DNA from: Streptomyces alanosinicus
Lineage (GTDB): Bacteria > Actinomycetota > Actinomycetes > Streptomycetales > Streptomycetaceae
DNA: 64,000 nucleotides
NCBI RefSeq assembly: GCF_014650595.1
Contig: NZ_BMVG01000009.1
Span: 1-64,000 of the forward strand
Reading direction: 5' to 3'
The position numbers and the translations under genes were made by a program. The notes under the pieces were generated by a model that made no database searches, was not told where the DNA came from, and was given only the letters and a program-made list of their open reading frames with translations. Shown here piece by piece: positions 16,083 to 24,851 of the stretch (its first letter is position 1; each line of letters opens with the position of its first letter).

Positions 16083-16430
16083 TCAGCCGTGCTGGTCGAC
16101 GTACTCGAACAGCGAGCCGTCCGGATGCATCGCGAGCATGTTCCGGCCGGCGGGCGTCGGCACGGGTCCCACGAGGATCCGGGCGCCGAGGTCGGTCAGT
16201 AGCCGCTGCGCCTCCTCCACGTCCTTGACGGCGATGGTCGCGGCCACCTTCCGAAGGATCTCCAGCTCCGCCTCCGGCCCGCTCATCAGCAGAAAGGAGC
16301 CGATCGCGGCCACCTGCACCGCACCCCGCTCGAACCGCATGGCTCTGCCGCCGGCCAGAGCCTCGTAGAACGGGACCGCGGCTTCGAGGTCGTCGACGCA
16401 GATACGCAGCGAGGCGCCCATAATCTCCAT
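16083..16430 (-). CDS. VOC family (glyoxalase-like) protein
   Basis: The 115-residue single-module protein begins with LRICVDDLEAAVPFYEAL, the first beta-alpha-beta unit of vicinal-oxygen-chelate proteins. It ends with AVKDVEEAQRLLTDLGARI and MLAMHPDGSLFEYVDQHG, which contains the terminal acidic metal-ligand position. The first-strand ligand position is not a clear His, so catalysis is unsure. The start at 16430 is favoured because a TAGGCT -10 box lies seven bases upstream, implying a leaderless mRNA; ATG 16421 is the alternative. It is convergent to the DUF5107 gene and divergent from the transketolase gene. Confidence 0.8.
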   Translation of the reverse strand: MEIMGASLRICVDDLEAAVPFYEALAGGRAMRFERGAVQVAAIGSFLLMSGPEAELEILRKVAATIAVKDVEEAQRLLTDLGARILVGPVPTPAGRNMLAMHPDGSLFEYVDQHG

Positions 16431-16437
16431 GCGGACG

Positions 16438-16466
16438 AGCCTAGTTGGGCGGCGGAGTGTTTTCAG
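16438..16466 (-). promoter_or_regulatory. promoter of the VOC gene (leaderless)
   Basis: On the minus strand CTGAAA (16466-16461) and TAGGCT (16443-16438) are separated by 17 bp, a good vegetative match. The -10 box ends seven bases before the ATG at 16430, so transcription would start at or next to the initiation codon. Confidence 0.6.
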
Positions 16467-16642
16467 CCGACGGCCGGGCAGCCGGCCTGAGGCGGCGCGT
16501 GCCGAACCACCCTCCCCACCATACGGGTGACCGGCGGAGCGTTTACGTGGCGCGGCCCCGGATACGCGGAATGCCTCGGACAGGCCACCCCGCCGGAGGC
16601 GCCCCGTGGGACGGTCCCGCTCGACGCCGCGCAAGGAGACTC

Positions 16643-18490
16643 ATGAACACCGATGAACTCGCCGAACTGGGACAGCAGTTGCGGGTCGACAGTGTGCGGG
16701 CGTCCGATGCCGCGGGATCCGGACACCCCACGTCCTCGATGTCCGCCGCCGATCTGATGGCCGTACTCCTCGCCCGCCATCTGCGCTACGACTTCGAACG
16801 CCCCGAACACCCCGCCAACGACCGCTTCGTGCTGTCGAAGGGACATGCCACACCCCTGCTGTACTCCGCGTACAAGGCCGCCGGTGTCATCGAGGACGGC
16901 GAACTGCTCACCTTCCGCAAGCTCGGCAGCCGGCTGGAGGGGCATCCGACGCCCCGGCGGCTGCCCTGGGTGGAGACGGCCACCGGATCCCTCGGCCAGG
17001 GCCTGCCGGTGGGGGTCGGCATCGCGCTCGCCGGGAAGCGCCTGGAGCGCACCGGCTACCGGGTCTGGGTGCTGTGCGGCGACAGCGAGCTGGCGGAGGG
17101 CTCGGTGTGGGAGGCCGCCGAGCACGCCGGGTACGAGCATCTGGACAACCTGATCACGATCGTGGACGTCAACCGGCTCGGCCAGCGCGGCCCCACCCGG
17201 CACGGCCATGACCTGGACGCCTACGCCCGCCGCTTCGAGGCCTTCGGCTGGCACGCCATCGAGGTCGACGGCCATGACGTCGACGCCGTCGACCGGGCCT
17301 TCGGCGCGGCCCTCGCCACGTCCGGGCAGCCCGTCGTGGTCCTGGCCCGCACGCTCAAGGGCAAGGGCGTCGCCGCCGTCGAGGACCGCGAGGGGCACCA
17401 CGGAAAGCCGCTGCCGGACGCCGCGGAGGCCATCGCCGAACTCGGCGGACCACGCGATGCGCGCATCCGGGTGAACGAGCCGCCGGCCGCCGCCGCGCTG
17501 CGCGATCTGACCACCGAGGTGCTCCTGCTCCCGCGCTACGACGAGGGCGCGGAGGTCGCGACCCGGGACGCCTTCGGCGCGGCGCTCGCCGCGCTCGGCG
17601 CCGCCCGAGGCGACGTCGTGGCCCTGGACGGCGAGGTCGGCGACTCCACCCGCACCGAGGAGTTCGCCAAGGCGCACCCCGACCGGTTCTTCGAGTGCTA
17701 CATCGCCGAACAGCAGCTGGTGGCCGCCGCCGTCGGCATGGCCGCCCGCGGCTGGCTGCCCTACGCCTCGACGTTCGCCGCGTTCCTCAGCCGCGCCTAC
17801 GATTTCGTGCGCATGGCGTCCGTCAGCGGCTCCGGCATCAACCTGGTCGGCTCGCACGCCGGTGTCGGGATCGGGCAGGACGGGCCCTCCCAGATGGGCC
17901 TGGAGGACCTGGCCATGTTCCGCGCCGTGCACGGCTCGACCGTGCTGTACCCGTGCGACGCCAACCAGACCGCCCGGCTGGTCGCGGCCATGGCCGGCCT
18001 GGACGGCATCCGCTATCTGCGCACCTCGCGCGGGAAGACACCGGTGATCTACGGCCCCGACGAGGAGTTCCCGGTGGGCGGCAGCAAGACGCTCCGTACG
18101 AGCGCGGAGGACCGGCTGACGGTCGTCGCGGCCGGGGTCACCGTGCCCGAGGCGCTGGCCGCCGCCGACCGGCTCGCCGCGGACGGCATCCTGGTCCGGG
18201 TGATCGACCTGTACTCCGTCAAGCCCGTCGACACGGACACGCTGCGCCGGGCGGCCGCCGAGACCGGCTGTCTGCTCACCGTGGAGGACCACCACGCCGA
18301 GGGCGGCCTGGGCGACGCCGTGGCGGAGGCCTTCGGCGACGGCCGGCCCGTGCCCCGGCTGGTCCGGCTCGCGGTGCGCACCATGCCCGGCTCGGCCGCG
18401 CCCGACGAGCAGCTGCACGCGGCCGGCATCGACGCCCTGGGCATCGCCGCGACCGCCCGGCTCCTGGTGGAGGAGACGATCCCGCGCTGA
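16643..18490 (+). CDS. transketolase
   Basis: The 615-residue single chain joins both transketolase halves. The N-terminal TPP domain has SGHPTSSMSAADL, LSKGHATPLLY, TGSLGQGLPVG and the metal site GDSELAEGSVWEA...VDVN. The pyrimidine domain has FFECYIAEQQLVAAAVGMA, and the C-terminal domain begins near VAAGVTVPEA. It is shorter than the usual 660-700 residue TktA, like the compact transketolases found as second copies in actinomycetes. It moves two-carbon units between sugar phosphates in the pentose phosphate pathway. The ATG has AAGGAGA at good distance. No other pentose-phosphate gene is adjacent, so it is probably an accessory isozyme. Confidence 0.92.
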   Translation: MNTDELAELGQQLRVDSVRASDAAGSGHPTSSMSAADLMAVLLARHLRYDFERPEHPANDRFVLSKGHATPLLYSAYKAAGVIEDGELLTFRKLGSRLEGHPTPRRLPWVETATGSLGQGLPVGVGIALAGKRLERTGYRVWVLCGDSELAEGSVWEAAEHAGYEHLDNLITIVDVNRLGQRGPTRHGHDLDAYARRFEAFGWHAIEVDGHDVDAVDRAFGAALATSGQPVVVLARTLKGKGVAAVEDREGHHGKPLPDAAEAIAELGGPRDARIRVNEPPAAAALRDLTTEVLLLPRYDEGAEVATRDAFGAALAALGAARGDVVALDGEVGDSTRTEEFAKAHPDRFFECYIAEQQLVAAAVGMAARGWLPYASTFAAFLSRAYDFVRMASVSGSGINLVGSHAGVGIGQDGPSQMGLEDLAMFRAVHGSTVLYPCDANQTARLVAAMAGLDGIRYLRTSRGKTPVIYGPDEEFPVGGSKTLRTSAEDRLTVVAAGVTVPEALAAADRLAADGILVRVIDLYSVKPVDTDTLRRAAAETGCLLTVEDHHAEGGLGDAVAEAFGDGRPVPRLVRLAVRTMPGSAAPDEQLHAAGIDALGIAATARLLVEETIPR

Positions 18491-18652
18491 GCTCCGCGCC
18501 CGCCACGGCGACCGGTGGTCCGGCGATGGGTGGCGTGCCCGGGGCGGCCGGGCCAGTCTGTAGCTGAAGGACGTCGCCGGCCGCTCCACCCTGCCCGTTT
18601 TCGTCACCCCGAGGGGAGCGGCAGGTCACCGGGCCGCGCCGAAGGAGGGATC

Positions 18653-19354
18653 ATGACCGGACCGCGCTACGTCTATGCCGTCTGCCGCCCCTTCGGGACG
18701 CCTTTGCAGGCCGAGCTGAGAGGTGTCGGGGGCGCCCAGCCGGCGCTGCTGCGCCACCACGACCTGATCGCGGTCGTCAGCACGGTCCCGGTGGCGGACT
18801 GCTGCGAGGAGGCGCTGCGGGCGCACCTGGCGGACCAGGACTGGCTGGCCGCGACCGCCCGCGCCCACGAGGGCGTGATCGACGCGCTCACCACGGTCAC
18901 CACCCCGCTGCCGCTCCGGCCCGGGATCGTCTTCCAGGACGACTGGTCGGTGCGCATGATGATCGAGGCCCGGGAGGACGAATTCGGGCGCACCCTCGAC
19001 CGGCTGGAGGGCCGGGTGGAGTGGGGCGTGAAGCTGTATCTGGAGCCGGAGCCGGAGCCGGAGCCGGAGCCCGCCGAGCCCGGCCCCGCGCGGGCCGAGG
19101 CGTTCGCCCGGTCGCTGCACGAGCTTCTCTCCCGGTACGCCGAGGATTGCCGGCTGCACACCCCGCAGCCCCCCGGACCCGCCGCCGTGCCCGGCCCGAA
19201 CGTCTTCGACGCCGCCTATCTGGTGCCCCGCGCGCACTCCGAGGAATTCGTGGAACTGGTGGACCGTGCGCGGCAGGAGGCGACCGGAATCCGGGTGGAA
19301 CTCACCGGCCCCTGGGCCGCCTATTCCTTCACGGGGGAAGAGGTGGTGTCGTAG
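18653..19354 (+). CDS. orphan GvpL/GvpF family gas-vesicle-type protein
   Basis: The 233-residue protein has the GvpL/F order: YVYAVCRP at the start, LIAVVSTVP, the central MPLRPGIVF-like TPLPLRPGIVFQDD, RVEWGVKLYLE, and at the end FDAAYLVPRAHSEEFVELV with WAAYSF. A run of Glu-Pro pairs (residues about 130-141, from repeated CCGGAG at 19041-19072) forms a linker between the two subdomains. GvpL/F proteins help gas vesicle assembly, but no gvpA or other gvp gene lies in this window. AAGGAGGGATC gives a strong ribosome site. The actual role in this organism is unknown. Confidence 0.85.
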   Translation: MTGPRYVYAVCRPFGTPLQAELRGVGGAQPALLRHHDLIAVVSTVPVADCCEEALRAHLADQDWLAATARAHEGVIDALTTVTTPLPLRPGIVFQDDWSVRMMIEAREDEFGRTLDRLEGRVEWGVKLYLEPEPEPEPEPAEPGPARAEAFARSLHELLSRYAEDCRLHTPQPPGPAAVPGPNVFDAAYLVPRAHSEEFVELVDRARQEATGIRVELTGPWAAYSFTGEEVVS

Positions 19355-19409
19355 CGCTGCCCACCCGTCGGCCTTCCGCGCTCGGCCTTCCGCGCTCAGG
19401 CTTCCTGGC

Positions 19410-20231
19410 TCAGGCCTCCTTGCGGCACAGGATCTCCCCGTGCAGCACCGCGAACCAGCCGTCCTGGCGCCCGCCCCACTCGCGCCACGCCGCGGACACC
19501 GCCCGCAGCTGTTCCTCGGTCGCGTGCCCGCCCTGCGTGGCCCGGTCCGCGTAGGCGGAGGCCAGGGTGCGGTCCGCCCACAGACCGCTCCACCAGGCCC
19601 GCTCCTCGGGCGTGGAGTACGTCCAGGTGCCGGACGTGGCCGTGATGTCCCGCAGGCCCGCGGCCAGCGCCCATGACATCAGCCGGCGCCCGGCGTCGGG
19701 CTCGCCGCCGTTCGCGCGGGCCACCCGCTCGTACAGGTCCAGCCACTCGTCCAGCCCGGGCACCGCCGGATACCAGGTCATCGCCGCGTAGTCCGCGTCG
19801 CGAACGGCGATGAACCCGCCCGGCCTCGTCACCCGGCGCATCTCGCGCAGCGCCTGCACCGGGTCCCCGACGTGCTGCAGCACCTGGTGGGCGTGGACCA
19901 CGCAGAACGTGTCGTCCGGGTAGTCCAGGGCATGCACGTCGGCGACCGCGAAGTCCACGTTGGCCAGACCGCGCCCGGCGGCGGTGGCCCGCGCCTGTTC
20001 CAGGATGCCCGGCGCGTGGTCGACGCCGGTGACGTGGCCGTCCGGGACCAGTTCCGCCAGGTCGGCGGTGATGGTGCCCGGCCCGCAGCCGATGTCCAGG
20101 ATCTTCATGTGCGGCTTCAGGGAGCCGAGCAGATAGGCCGCGGAGTTGGCGGCGGTCCGCCAGGTGTGCGAACGCAGCACCGACTCGTGGTGCCCGTGCG
20201 TGTAGACGGCGGTCTCCCGTGCTTTCGGCAT
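19410..20231 (-). CDS. class I SAM-dependent methyltransferase (UbiE-like)
   Basis: The 273-residue product has the Rossmann methyltransferase signature ILDIGCGPGT (about residues 44-53), motif II acidic residue in VTGVDHAPGI, and motif III/IV DVHALDYPDDTFCVVHAHQV followed by VTRPGGFIAVRDADY. It resembles UbiE/COQ5-type small-molecule methyltransferases. The ATG at 20231 has GAAGGGGAA upstream. A TetR-like inverted repeat lies 63 bp upstream in the divergent gap to the phosphatase gene. The substrate is unknown. Confidence 0.9.
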   Translation of the reverse strand: MPKARETAVYTHGHHESVLRSHTWRTAANSAAYLLGSLKPHMKILDIGCGPGTITADLAELVPDGHVTGVDHAPGILEQARATAAGRGLANVDFAVADVHALDYPDDTFCVVHAHQVLQHVGDPVQALREMRRVTRPGGFIAVRDADYAAMTWYPAVPGLDEWLDLYERVARANGGEPDAGRRLMSWALAAGLRDITATSGTWTYSTPEERAWWSGLWADRTLASAYADRATQGGHATEEQLRAVSAAWREWGGRQDGWFAVLHGEILCRKEA

Positions 20232-20293
20232 GGCCGTTCCCCTTCGCCCTTGTCTCCGCTGGTGCATGACACGGTACGCGCGTGTGCCGAATA

Positions 20294-20311
20294 ATGAGAC
20301 TGGTGTTTCAT
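20294..20311. promoter_or_regulatory. inverted repeat in divergent promoter region
   Basis: ATGAGAC (20294-20300) and GTTTCAT (20305-20311) form a 7-bp inverted repeat with one mismatch around TGGT. It is embedded in an unusually AT-rich patch (20289-20316) for this genome. Length and layout resemble TetR-family operators. It could control the methyltransferase, the phosphatase or both; no TetR gene is adjacent. Confidence 0.4.
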
Positions 20312-20456
20312 ATTTTGGACGACGGTGTGTGTGGCCAGGGCGGATGACGGGGGCGGGGGCGAGGGCCGCGACTGTGCGGCCCGGTTACCCTGAAGTGCCC
20401 GTTTCTCGTGCCTGTCCGCGCCGGGCGCACGACCGGTGCGTAAGGAGAATCCCCGG

Positions 20457-21113
20457 ATGCGCCTGCTCCTCGTCCGCCACGGCGAGACCCCCTCCAACGT
20501 GGACCACCTGCTGGACACCGCCGTGCCCGGCCCCGCGCTGACCCCGCTCGGCGAGGCACAGGCCGCCGCACTGCCCGAGGCGCTCGCCGGGGAGGACATC
20601 GAGGCCCTCTACGTCTCCACGCTGCTGCGCACCCAGCTCACCGCCGCCCCGCTGGCCGCGGCCCGGGGCCTCGACACGATCGTCCGCGACGGCATCCGCG
20701 AGGTGTCCGCCGGCGATCTGGAGATGCTGCCCGGAGAGTCCCCGGAGGGCCAGGAGTACATGCGGACCGTGTTCGCCTGGGCGGCCGGCGACACCGCCCT
20801 GCGCGTTCCCGGCGGGGAGAGCGGCGCGGAGGCCCTCGCGCGGTACGACGCCGTGACGGCCGAGGCCGCCGCGAGCGGCGCGGGCACCGTCGCCATGGTC
20901 AGCCACGGCGCCGCGATCCGCCTGTGGGTCGCCGCCCGCGCCGGCAACGTCGACGTCGCCTTCGCCGCCGCCCACCCCCTGAGCAACACCGGCGTCGTCG
21001 TCCTGGAGGGCTCCCCGGCCGACGGCTGGAAGGCCCTGTCCTGGGAGGGCGCCACGGTCGAACCGGCGGGAGAGGCCGGACCGACGGGGGAGCCGGTGGC
21101 GACGGCGGGCTAG
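20457..21113 (+). CDS. histidine phosphatase family protein (phosphoglycerate-mutase-like)
   Basis: The 218-residue product opens with LLLVRHGETPSN, the catalytic RHG motif, and has the second His in AMVSHGAAIRLW. REVSAGDLEM supplies the expected acidic proton-donor region. The family removes or transfers phosphate through a phospho-His. The C-terminal 20 residues (EPAGEAGPTGEPVATAG) are low complexity. AAGGAGAAT lies seven bases before the ATG. It precedes the ABC-F gene by 93 bp in the same direction, with no sign of functional linkage. Confidence 0.9.
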   Translation: MRLLLVRHGETPSNVDHLLDTAVPGPALTPLGEAQAAALPEALAGEDIEALYVSTLLRTQLTAAPLAAARGLDTIVRDGIREVSAGDLEMLPGESPEGQEYMRTVFAWAAGDTALRVPGGESGAEALARYDAVTAEAAASGAGTVAMVSHGAAIRLWVAARAGNVDVAFAAAHPLSNTGVVVLEGSPADGWKALSWEGATVEPAGEAGPTGEPVATAG

Positions 21114-21206
21114 AGCCTGCCTTTCGGGCCGCACCGGCGGGCCGGCGTCCGGCCCGCTCGGATAACGGTTTGCCCCGGTCCGGGCCGCCCCGGAGAATGC
21201 CTGCCC

Positions 21207-22826
21207 ATGGGACATCTGGAAGCCGCGCACCTCGAGTACCACCTCCCCGACGGGAGGACCCTGCTCGGGGACGTCTCCTTCCGGGTCGGCGAAGGCGCCG
21301 CCGTCGCCCTGGTCGGCCCGAACGGCGCCGGCAAGACGACCCTTCTGCGGATGATCTCCGGCGAGCTGAAGCCGCACGCCGGCACCGTCACGGTCAGCGG
21401 CGGCCTCGGCGTCATGCGCCAGTTCGTGGGCTCCGTACGCGACGAGACGACCGTACGGGACCTGCTCGTGTCCGTCGCCCCGCCCCGCATCCGCGCGGCC
21501 GCCCGGGCCGTCGACGAGGCCGAGCACGCCATCATGACCGTCGACGACGAAGCCGCCCAGCTCGCCTACGCGCAGGCCCTCGCCGACTGGGCGGAGGTGC
21601 GCGGCTACGAGGCCGAGACCCTGTGGGACATGTGCACCACCGCCGCACTCGGCATGCCCTACGAACGCGCCCAGTGGCGCCAGGTGCGCACCCTCTCCGG
21701 CGGTGAGCAGAAACGCCTCGTCCTGGAGGCCCTGCTGCGTGGCACCGACGAGGTCCTGCTGCTGGACGAGCCGGACAACTACCTCGACGTACCCGGCAAG
21801 CGGTGGCTTGAGGAGCAGCTGAAGGAGACCCGCAAGACGGTCCTGTTCGTCTCCCACGACCGGGAACTCCTCGCCCGCGCCGCCGAGAAGATCGTCTCCG
21901 TGGAGCCGGGACCGGCCGGCGCCGACGCCTGGGTGCACGGCGGCGGCTTCGCCACCTACCACGAGGCCCGCCGCGAACGCTTCGCCCGCTTCGAGGAACT
22001 GCGCCGCCGCTGGGACGAGAAGCACGCCCAGCTGAAGAAGCTCGTGCTGAGTCTCCGTCAGGCGGCTTCCGTCTCCCATGAGCTGGCGTCCCGGTACGCC
22101 GCCGCCCAGACCCGGCTGCGCAAGTTCGAGGAGGCCGGACCCCCGCCGGAGCCGCCGCGCGAGCAGGACATCACCATGCGGCTCAAGGGCGGCCGTACCG
22201 GCGTAAGGGCCGTCACCTGCAAGGGACTTGAACTGACCGGCCTGATGCAGCCGTTCGACCTGGAGGTCTTCTACGGCGAACGGGTCGCCGTCCTCGGTTC
22301 CAACGGCTCCGGCAAGTCACACTTCCTGCGTCTCCTCGCCGGCGAGGACGTCGCGCACACGGGGCAGTGGAAGCTCGGTGCGCGCGTCGTACCCGGCCAC
22401 TTCGCGCAGACCCACGCGCACCCCGAGCTCCAGGGCCGCACCCTGCTCGACATCCTGTGGAAGGAGCACTCCCAGGACCGTGGCGCGGCCATGTCGAGGC
22501 TGCGCCGCTACGAGCTGACCCAGCAGGCCGAGCAGTCCTTCGACCGGCTCTCCGGCGGCCAGCAGGCCCGCTTCCAGATCCTGCTGCTGGAACTTCAGGG
22601 CGTCACCGCGCTGCTGCTGGACGAGCCGACCGACAACCTCGACCTGGAGTCCGCCGAGGCCCTCCAGGAGGGCCTGGAGGCCTTCGACGGCACAGTCCTC
22701 GCGGTCACCCACGACCGCTGGTTCGCCCGCTCCTTCGACCGCTACCTGGTCTTCGGCAGCGACGGCCGCGTCCGCGAGACCCCGGAGCCGGTCTGGGACG
22801 AACGCCGCGTGGAGCGCGCCCGCTAG
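21207..22826 (+). CDS. ABC-F family ATP-binding protein
   Basis: The 539-residue protein has two ATPase domains and no membrane segments. The first has Walker A GPNGAGKTT, LSGGEQKR and Walker B LLLDEPDNYLD; the second has GSNGSGKS, LSGGQQAR and LLLDEPTDNLD. An Arg/Lys-rich linker (about 250-300) joins them, as in ribosome-acting ABC-F factors such as EttA, Uup or antibiotic-resistance proteins. These bind the ribosomal E site and either regulate translation or displace drugs. No antibiotic cluster is nearby, so a housekeeping translation role is more likely than resistance. Confidence 0.92.
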   Translation: MGHLEAAHLEYHLPDGRTLLGDVSFRVGEGAAVALVGPNGAGKTTLLRMISGELKPHAGTVTVSGGLGVMRQFVGSVRDETTVRDLLVSVAPPRIRAAARAVDEAEHAIMTVDDEAAQLAYAQALADWAEVRGYEAETLWDMCTTAALGMPYERAQWRQVRTLSGGEQKRLVLEALLRGTDEVLLLDEPDNYLDVPGKRWLEEQLKETRKTVLFVSHDRELLARAAEKIVSVEPGPAGADAWVHGGGFATYHEARRERFARFEELRRRWDEKHAQLKKLVLSLRQAASVSHELASRYAAAQTRLRKFEEAGPPPEPPREQDITMRLKGGRTGVRAVTCKGLELTGLMQPFDLEVFYGERVAVLGSNGSGKSHFLRLLAGEDVAHTGQWKLGARVVPGHFAQTHAHPELQGRTLLDILWKEHSQDRGAAMSRLRRYELTQQAEQSFDRLSGGQQARFQILLLELQGVTALLLDEPTDNLDLESAEALQEGLEAFDGTVLAVTHDRWFARSFDRYLVFGSDGRVRETPEPVWDERRVERAR

Positions 22827-22961
22827 GGTCAGGCCCGTCCGCGGGCCGTCGGTGCATGCGGAGGCCCGGGGACCGGGAACTTCGTACAGTGGACTGTGGA
22901 CTCAGGAACGCGAGCTCCATGGATCCATCCAGGGAGACGGACACGACGAGCGGGGCACCAC

Positions 22962-23219
22962 ATGACCGGAGTCGACCCCAGCCGGTTGGACGACCAGCAG
23001 CTCATGAAGGAGCTGGAGACGATCCACCGCACGCGCCACGACACCCTCCTGTACGGCTCGAACGACGCGCTGCGCACCCACAACGAGCGGATGGCCCAGC
23101 TGGAGGGCGAGTATCTGCGCCGCAACCCGCGCCGCCTGGTCAGCGCGGGCCGCACCCGCGAGGGCGCCCGGGACCGCTGCTGCGCCGAGGCCGCGACGCC
23201 GGACACCTCCGGCACCTGA
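22962..23219 (+). CDS. DUF6158 family small protein
   Basis: The 85-residue protein, VDPSRLDDQQLMKELETIHR then TRHDTLLYGSNDALRTHNER and EGEYLRRNP, fits DUF6158, a family nearly restricted to actinomycetes. It is mostly helical and highly charged, with no signal or membrane segment. I chose the ATG at 22962, where the conserved part begins, over an upstream in-frame ATG without conserved sequence. Function is unknown. Confidence 0.8.
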   Translation: MTGVDPSRLDDQQLMKELETIHRTRHDTLLYGSNDALRTHNERMAQLEGEYLRRNPRRLVSAGRTREGARDRCCAEAATPDTSGT

Positions 23220-23256
23220 GCGGCCGGACGCCCGGCCGCGGCGGACCGGGCACCGC

Positions 23257-23634
23257 TCATCCGCCGCTCGCCAGCGCCTCGGCCAGCTGCTGCACGTTCT
23301 CGTAGTGCGCCGAGCGCGGCAGGTGGGCCACCGCGTCGACCAGCGCGGCGGGCGCGTTCCGCCGGCGCAGCATCCGGGCCAGATCACGCGTGGTCGCCGG
23401 GAACGCGCTACGGCTCAAGGTGCGGGCCAGCTCCGACCGCACCCGCTCCAGCGACGCCGGTGACCCCAGGCCGCCCACCGGTCCGCGCCACAGTTCGGGG
23501 TCGTCGTCGGCGGCCGGTTCCGGATCGTGCCACTCCTCCACGCGTGTCGGATGCCCGGACCTCAGCAGGTCCTTGAGCTCGTGCTTCATCTCGTCGTCCC
23601 GGTGCGCACTCAGCCGGTCACTGCCTCGTTGCAT
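23257..23634 (-). CDS. DUF2795 domain protein
   Basis: The 125-residue product has a polar N-terminal half and a C-terminal DUF2795-like unit: FPATTRDLARMLRRRNAPAA and VDAVAHLPRSAHYENVQQL. DUF2795 proteins are small cytoplasmic proteins with an LxxLPxxxYxxxxxV pattern and unknown role. The start at 23634 is set by GGAGG five bases upstream. It is convergent to the DUF6158 gene and divergent from the Cys-rich protein gene. Confidence 0.78.
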   Translation of the reverse strand: MQRGSDRLSAHRDDEMKHELKDLLRSGHPTRVEEWHDPEPAADDDPELWRGPVGGLGSPASLERVRSELARTLSRSAFPATTRDLARMLRRRNAPAALVDAVAHLPRSAHYENVQQLAEALASGG

Positions 23635-24007
23635 GTCTGCCTCCACAGAGGGCACGGCCTTTTCCTCGGCCGGTCAACACCTACCGAGTCACCTGCGAGC
23701 AGGACGGAAAACCTCACGGGCCACCCCGGAGGCGTGATACGGCCGGCACGGACGGTTGACGGACGGTTCCCGTCACCCGGCCGGCCGCGCGTGTCCCGCG
23801 AATGGGGTCCGGCCGCGCGCGCCCCGGCGCCGCACGGGCTGTGATGGCAGCGAGGGCACACCCTGTGCCCCGTAGCCGCGACACCGCCCGGCCGTCCGCC
23901 GTACCGGTGCCCGACGCACCGCCCTACCGGTGGCGGACGTACTGCCGTGCCGGTGTCCGGTGCAGCCCCGCCGACCGTCCCGCCGTGCATGCCGAGGAGC
24001 CCGTTCC
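23635..24007. other. 373-bp divergent intergenic region
   Basis: This gap separates the DUF2795 gene and the secreted Cys-rich gene and must hold both promoters. I see no convincing -35/-10 pair, palindrome or RNA structure in it. The right part (23870-23990) repeats short CCG/CCGTACCGG words and is unusually poor in A and T. Confidence 0.5.
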
Positions 24008-24721
24008 ATGCGCCGCACCGTCCGTGCCCTGTCCGTCGCCTTCGTCGCCGGTGCCGCGCTCGCCCTGGCCGGGCCCGCCGCGTCCGCCGCCGAGGTCGGC
24101 CCCGGCACCGTGCCCCCGACCAGCACCGTCGCCGCCCCCGAGGGCGTCCCCGGTGCGTGCGCCGCACCGCAGCAGTGCGGCACGTCCCAGACCGGACCCA
24201 CCGCCTGCCGGGACGGCGGGCCCTGCCAGGACGGTCCCGGCACGGCCTGCAAGGCGGGCGGGCCCTGCCAGGACGGCAGTGGCTGTACGCAGGGGCAGAC
24301 CTGTCCCGGACACACCCCATGCCATCAGACAGGCCAGTGCCAGGGCGACGGCGGTGGTCACCAGTGCGTGGGCGGCGGCGGGAGCGGAGCCTGTGCGGAC
24401 GGAACCGGTGACAGCGACTGGGGTGGCGGTGGCGGCGGTGGTGGTGGGGACGCCGGTGGTCATCAGTGCACCGGGGCCGGGGCCTGCTCCGACGACGGCC
24501 ACGGCTGCGGCGGCCCCGACGACCGGCAGGATCACGGCGGCGACGGATGCACCCCGCCCGGCGTGCAGCACGGAGTCGCGGCCGGCGACGGGGGCAGCTT
24601 CACCGACTCCGTCCCCGCGCTCGCCGCCGGCACCGCCTTCATCGCGGCGGCCTGCGGCGGAGCGGGCTACCGGCTCTTCGGCCGCCGGCGCGCCTCGGGA
24701 GGCGGGCCCACAGACATGTGA
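24008..24721 (+). CDS. secreted Cys/Gly-rich protein with C-terminal membrane anchor
   Basis: The 237-residue protein has a clear signal peptide (MRRTVRALSVAFVAGAALAL... cleaved after ASA, about residue 27). The mature part has some 19 cysteines, spaced in repeats such as GGPCQDG and DGSGCTQGQTCPGHTPCHQ, interspersed with poly-Gly runs. Near the end are a hydrophobic helix (ALAAGTAFIAAACGGAG) and a positive tail (RLFGRRR), so it may be held in the membrane with the Cys-rich part outside. No LPXTG motif precedes the helix. I recognise no family. GAGGAG lies before the ATG. It is followed by the pseudo-aminotransferase gene after 130 bp. Confidence 0.82.
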   Translation: MRRTVRALSVAFVAGAALALAGPAASAAEVGPGTVPPTSTVAAPEGVPGACAAPQQCGTSQTGPTACRDGGPCQDGPGTACKAGGPCQDGSGCTQGQTCPGHTPCHQTGQCQGDGGGHQCVGGGGSGACADGTGDSDWGGGGGGGGGDAGGHQCTGAGACSDDGHGCGGPDDRQDHGGDGCTPPGVQHGVAAGDGGSFTDSVPALAAGTAFIAAACGGAGYRLFGRRRASGGGPTDM

Positions 24722-24851
24722 CCCGGGCGCCGTCCGCCGTTCCCATGGCGGTCCGCCCGGCGGGTACACACCCCCACGACGACACGGCCCGCCCCGGCCA
24801 CCCGGAACCCGGCAGGGCGGCACACGGCACCAGGACCGCGCGGAGGCGTAC

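Noticed and set aside
19041..19072. CCGGAG repeats considered as a microsatellite or regulatory array
   Set aside because: They encode the Glu-Pro linker of the GvpL/F protein in frame, so they are explained as coding.
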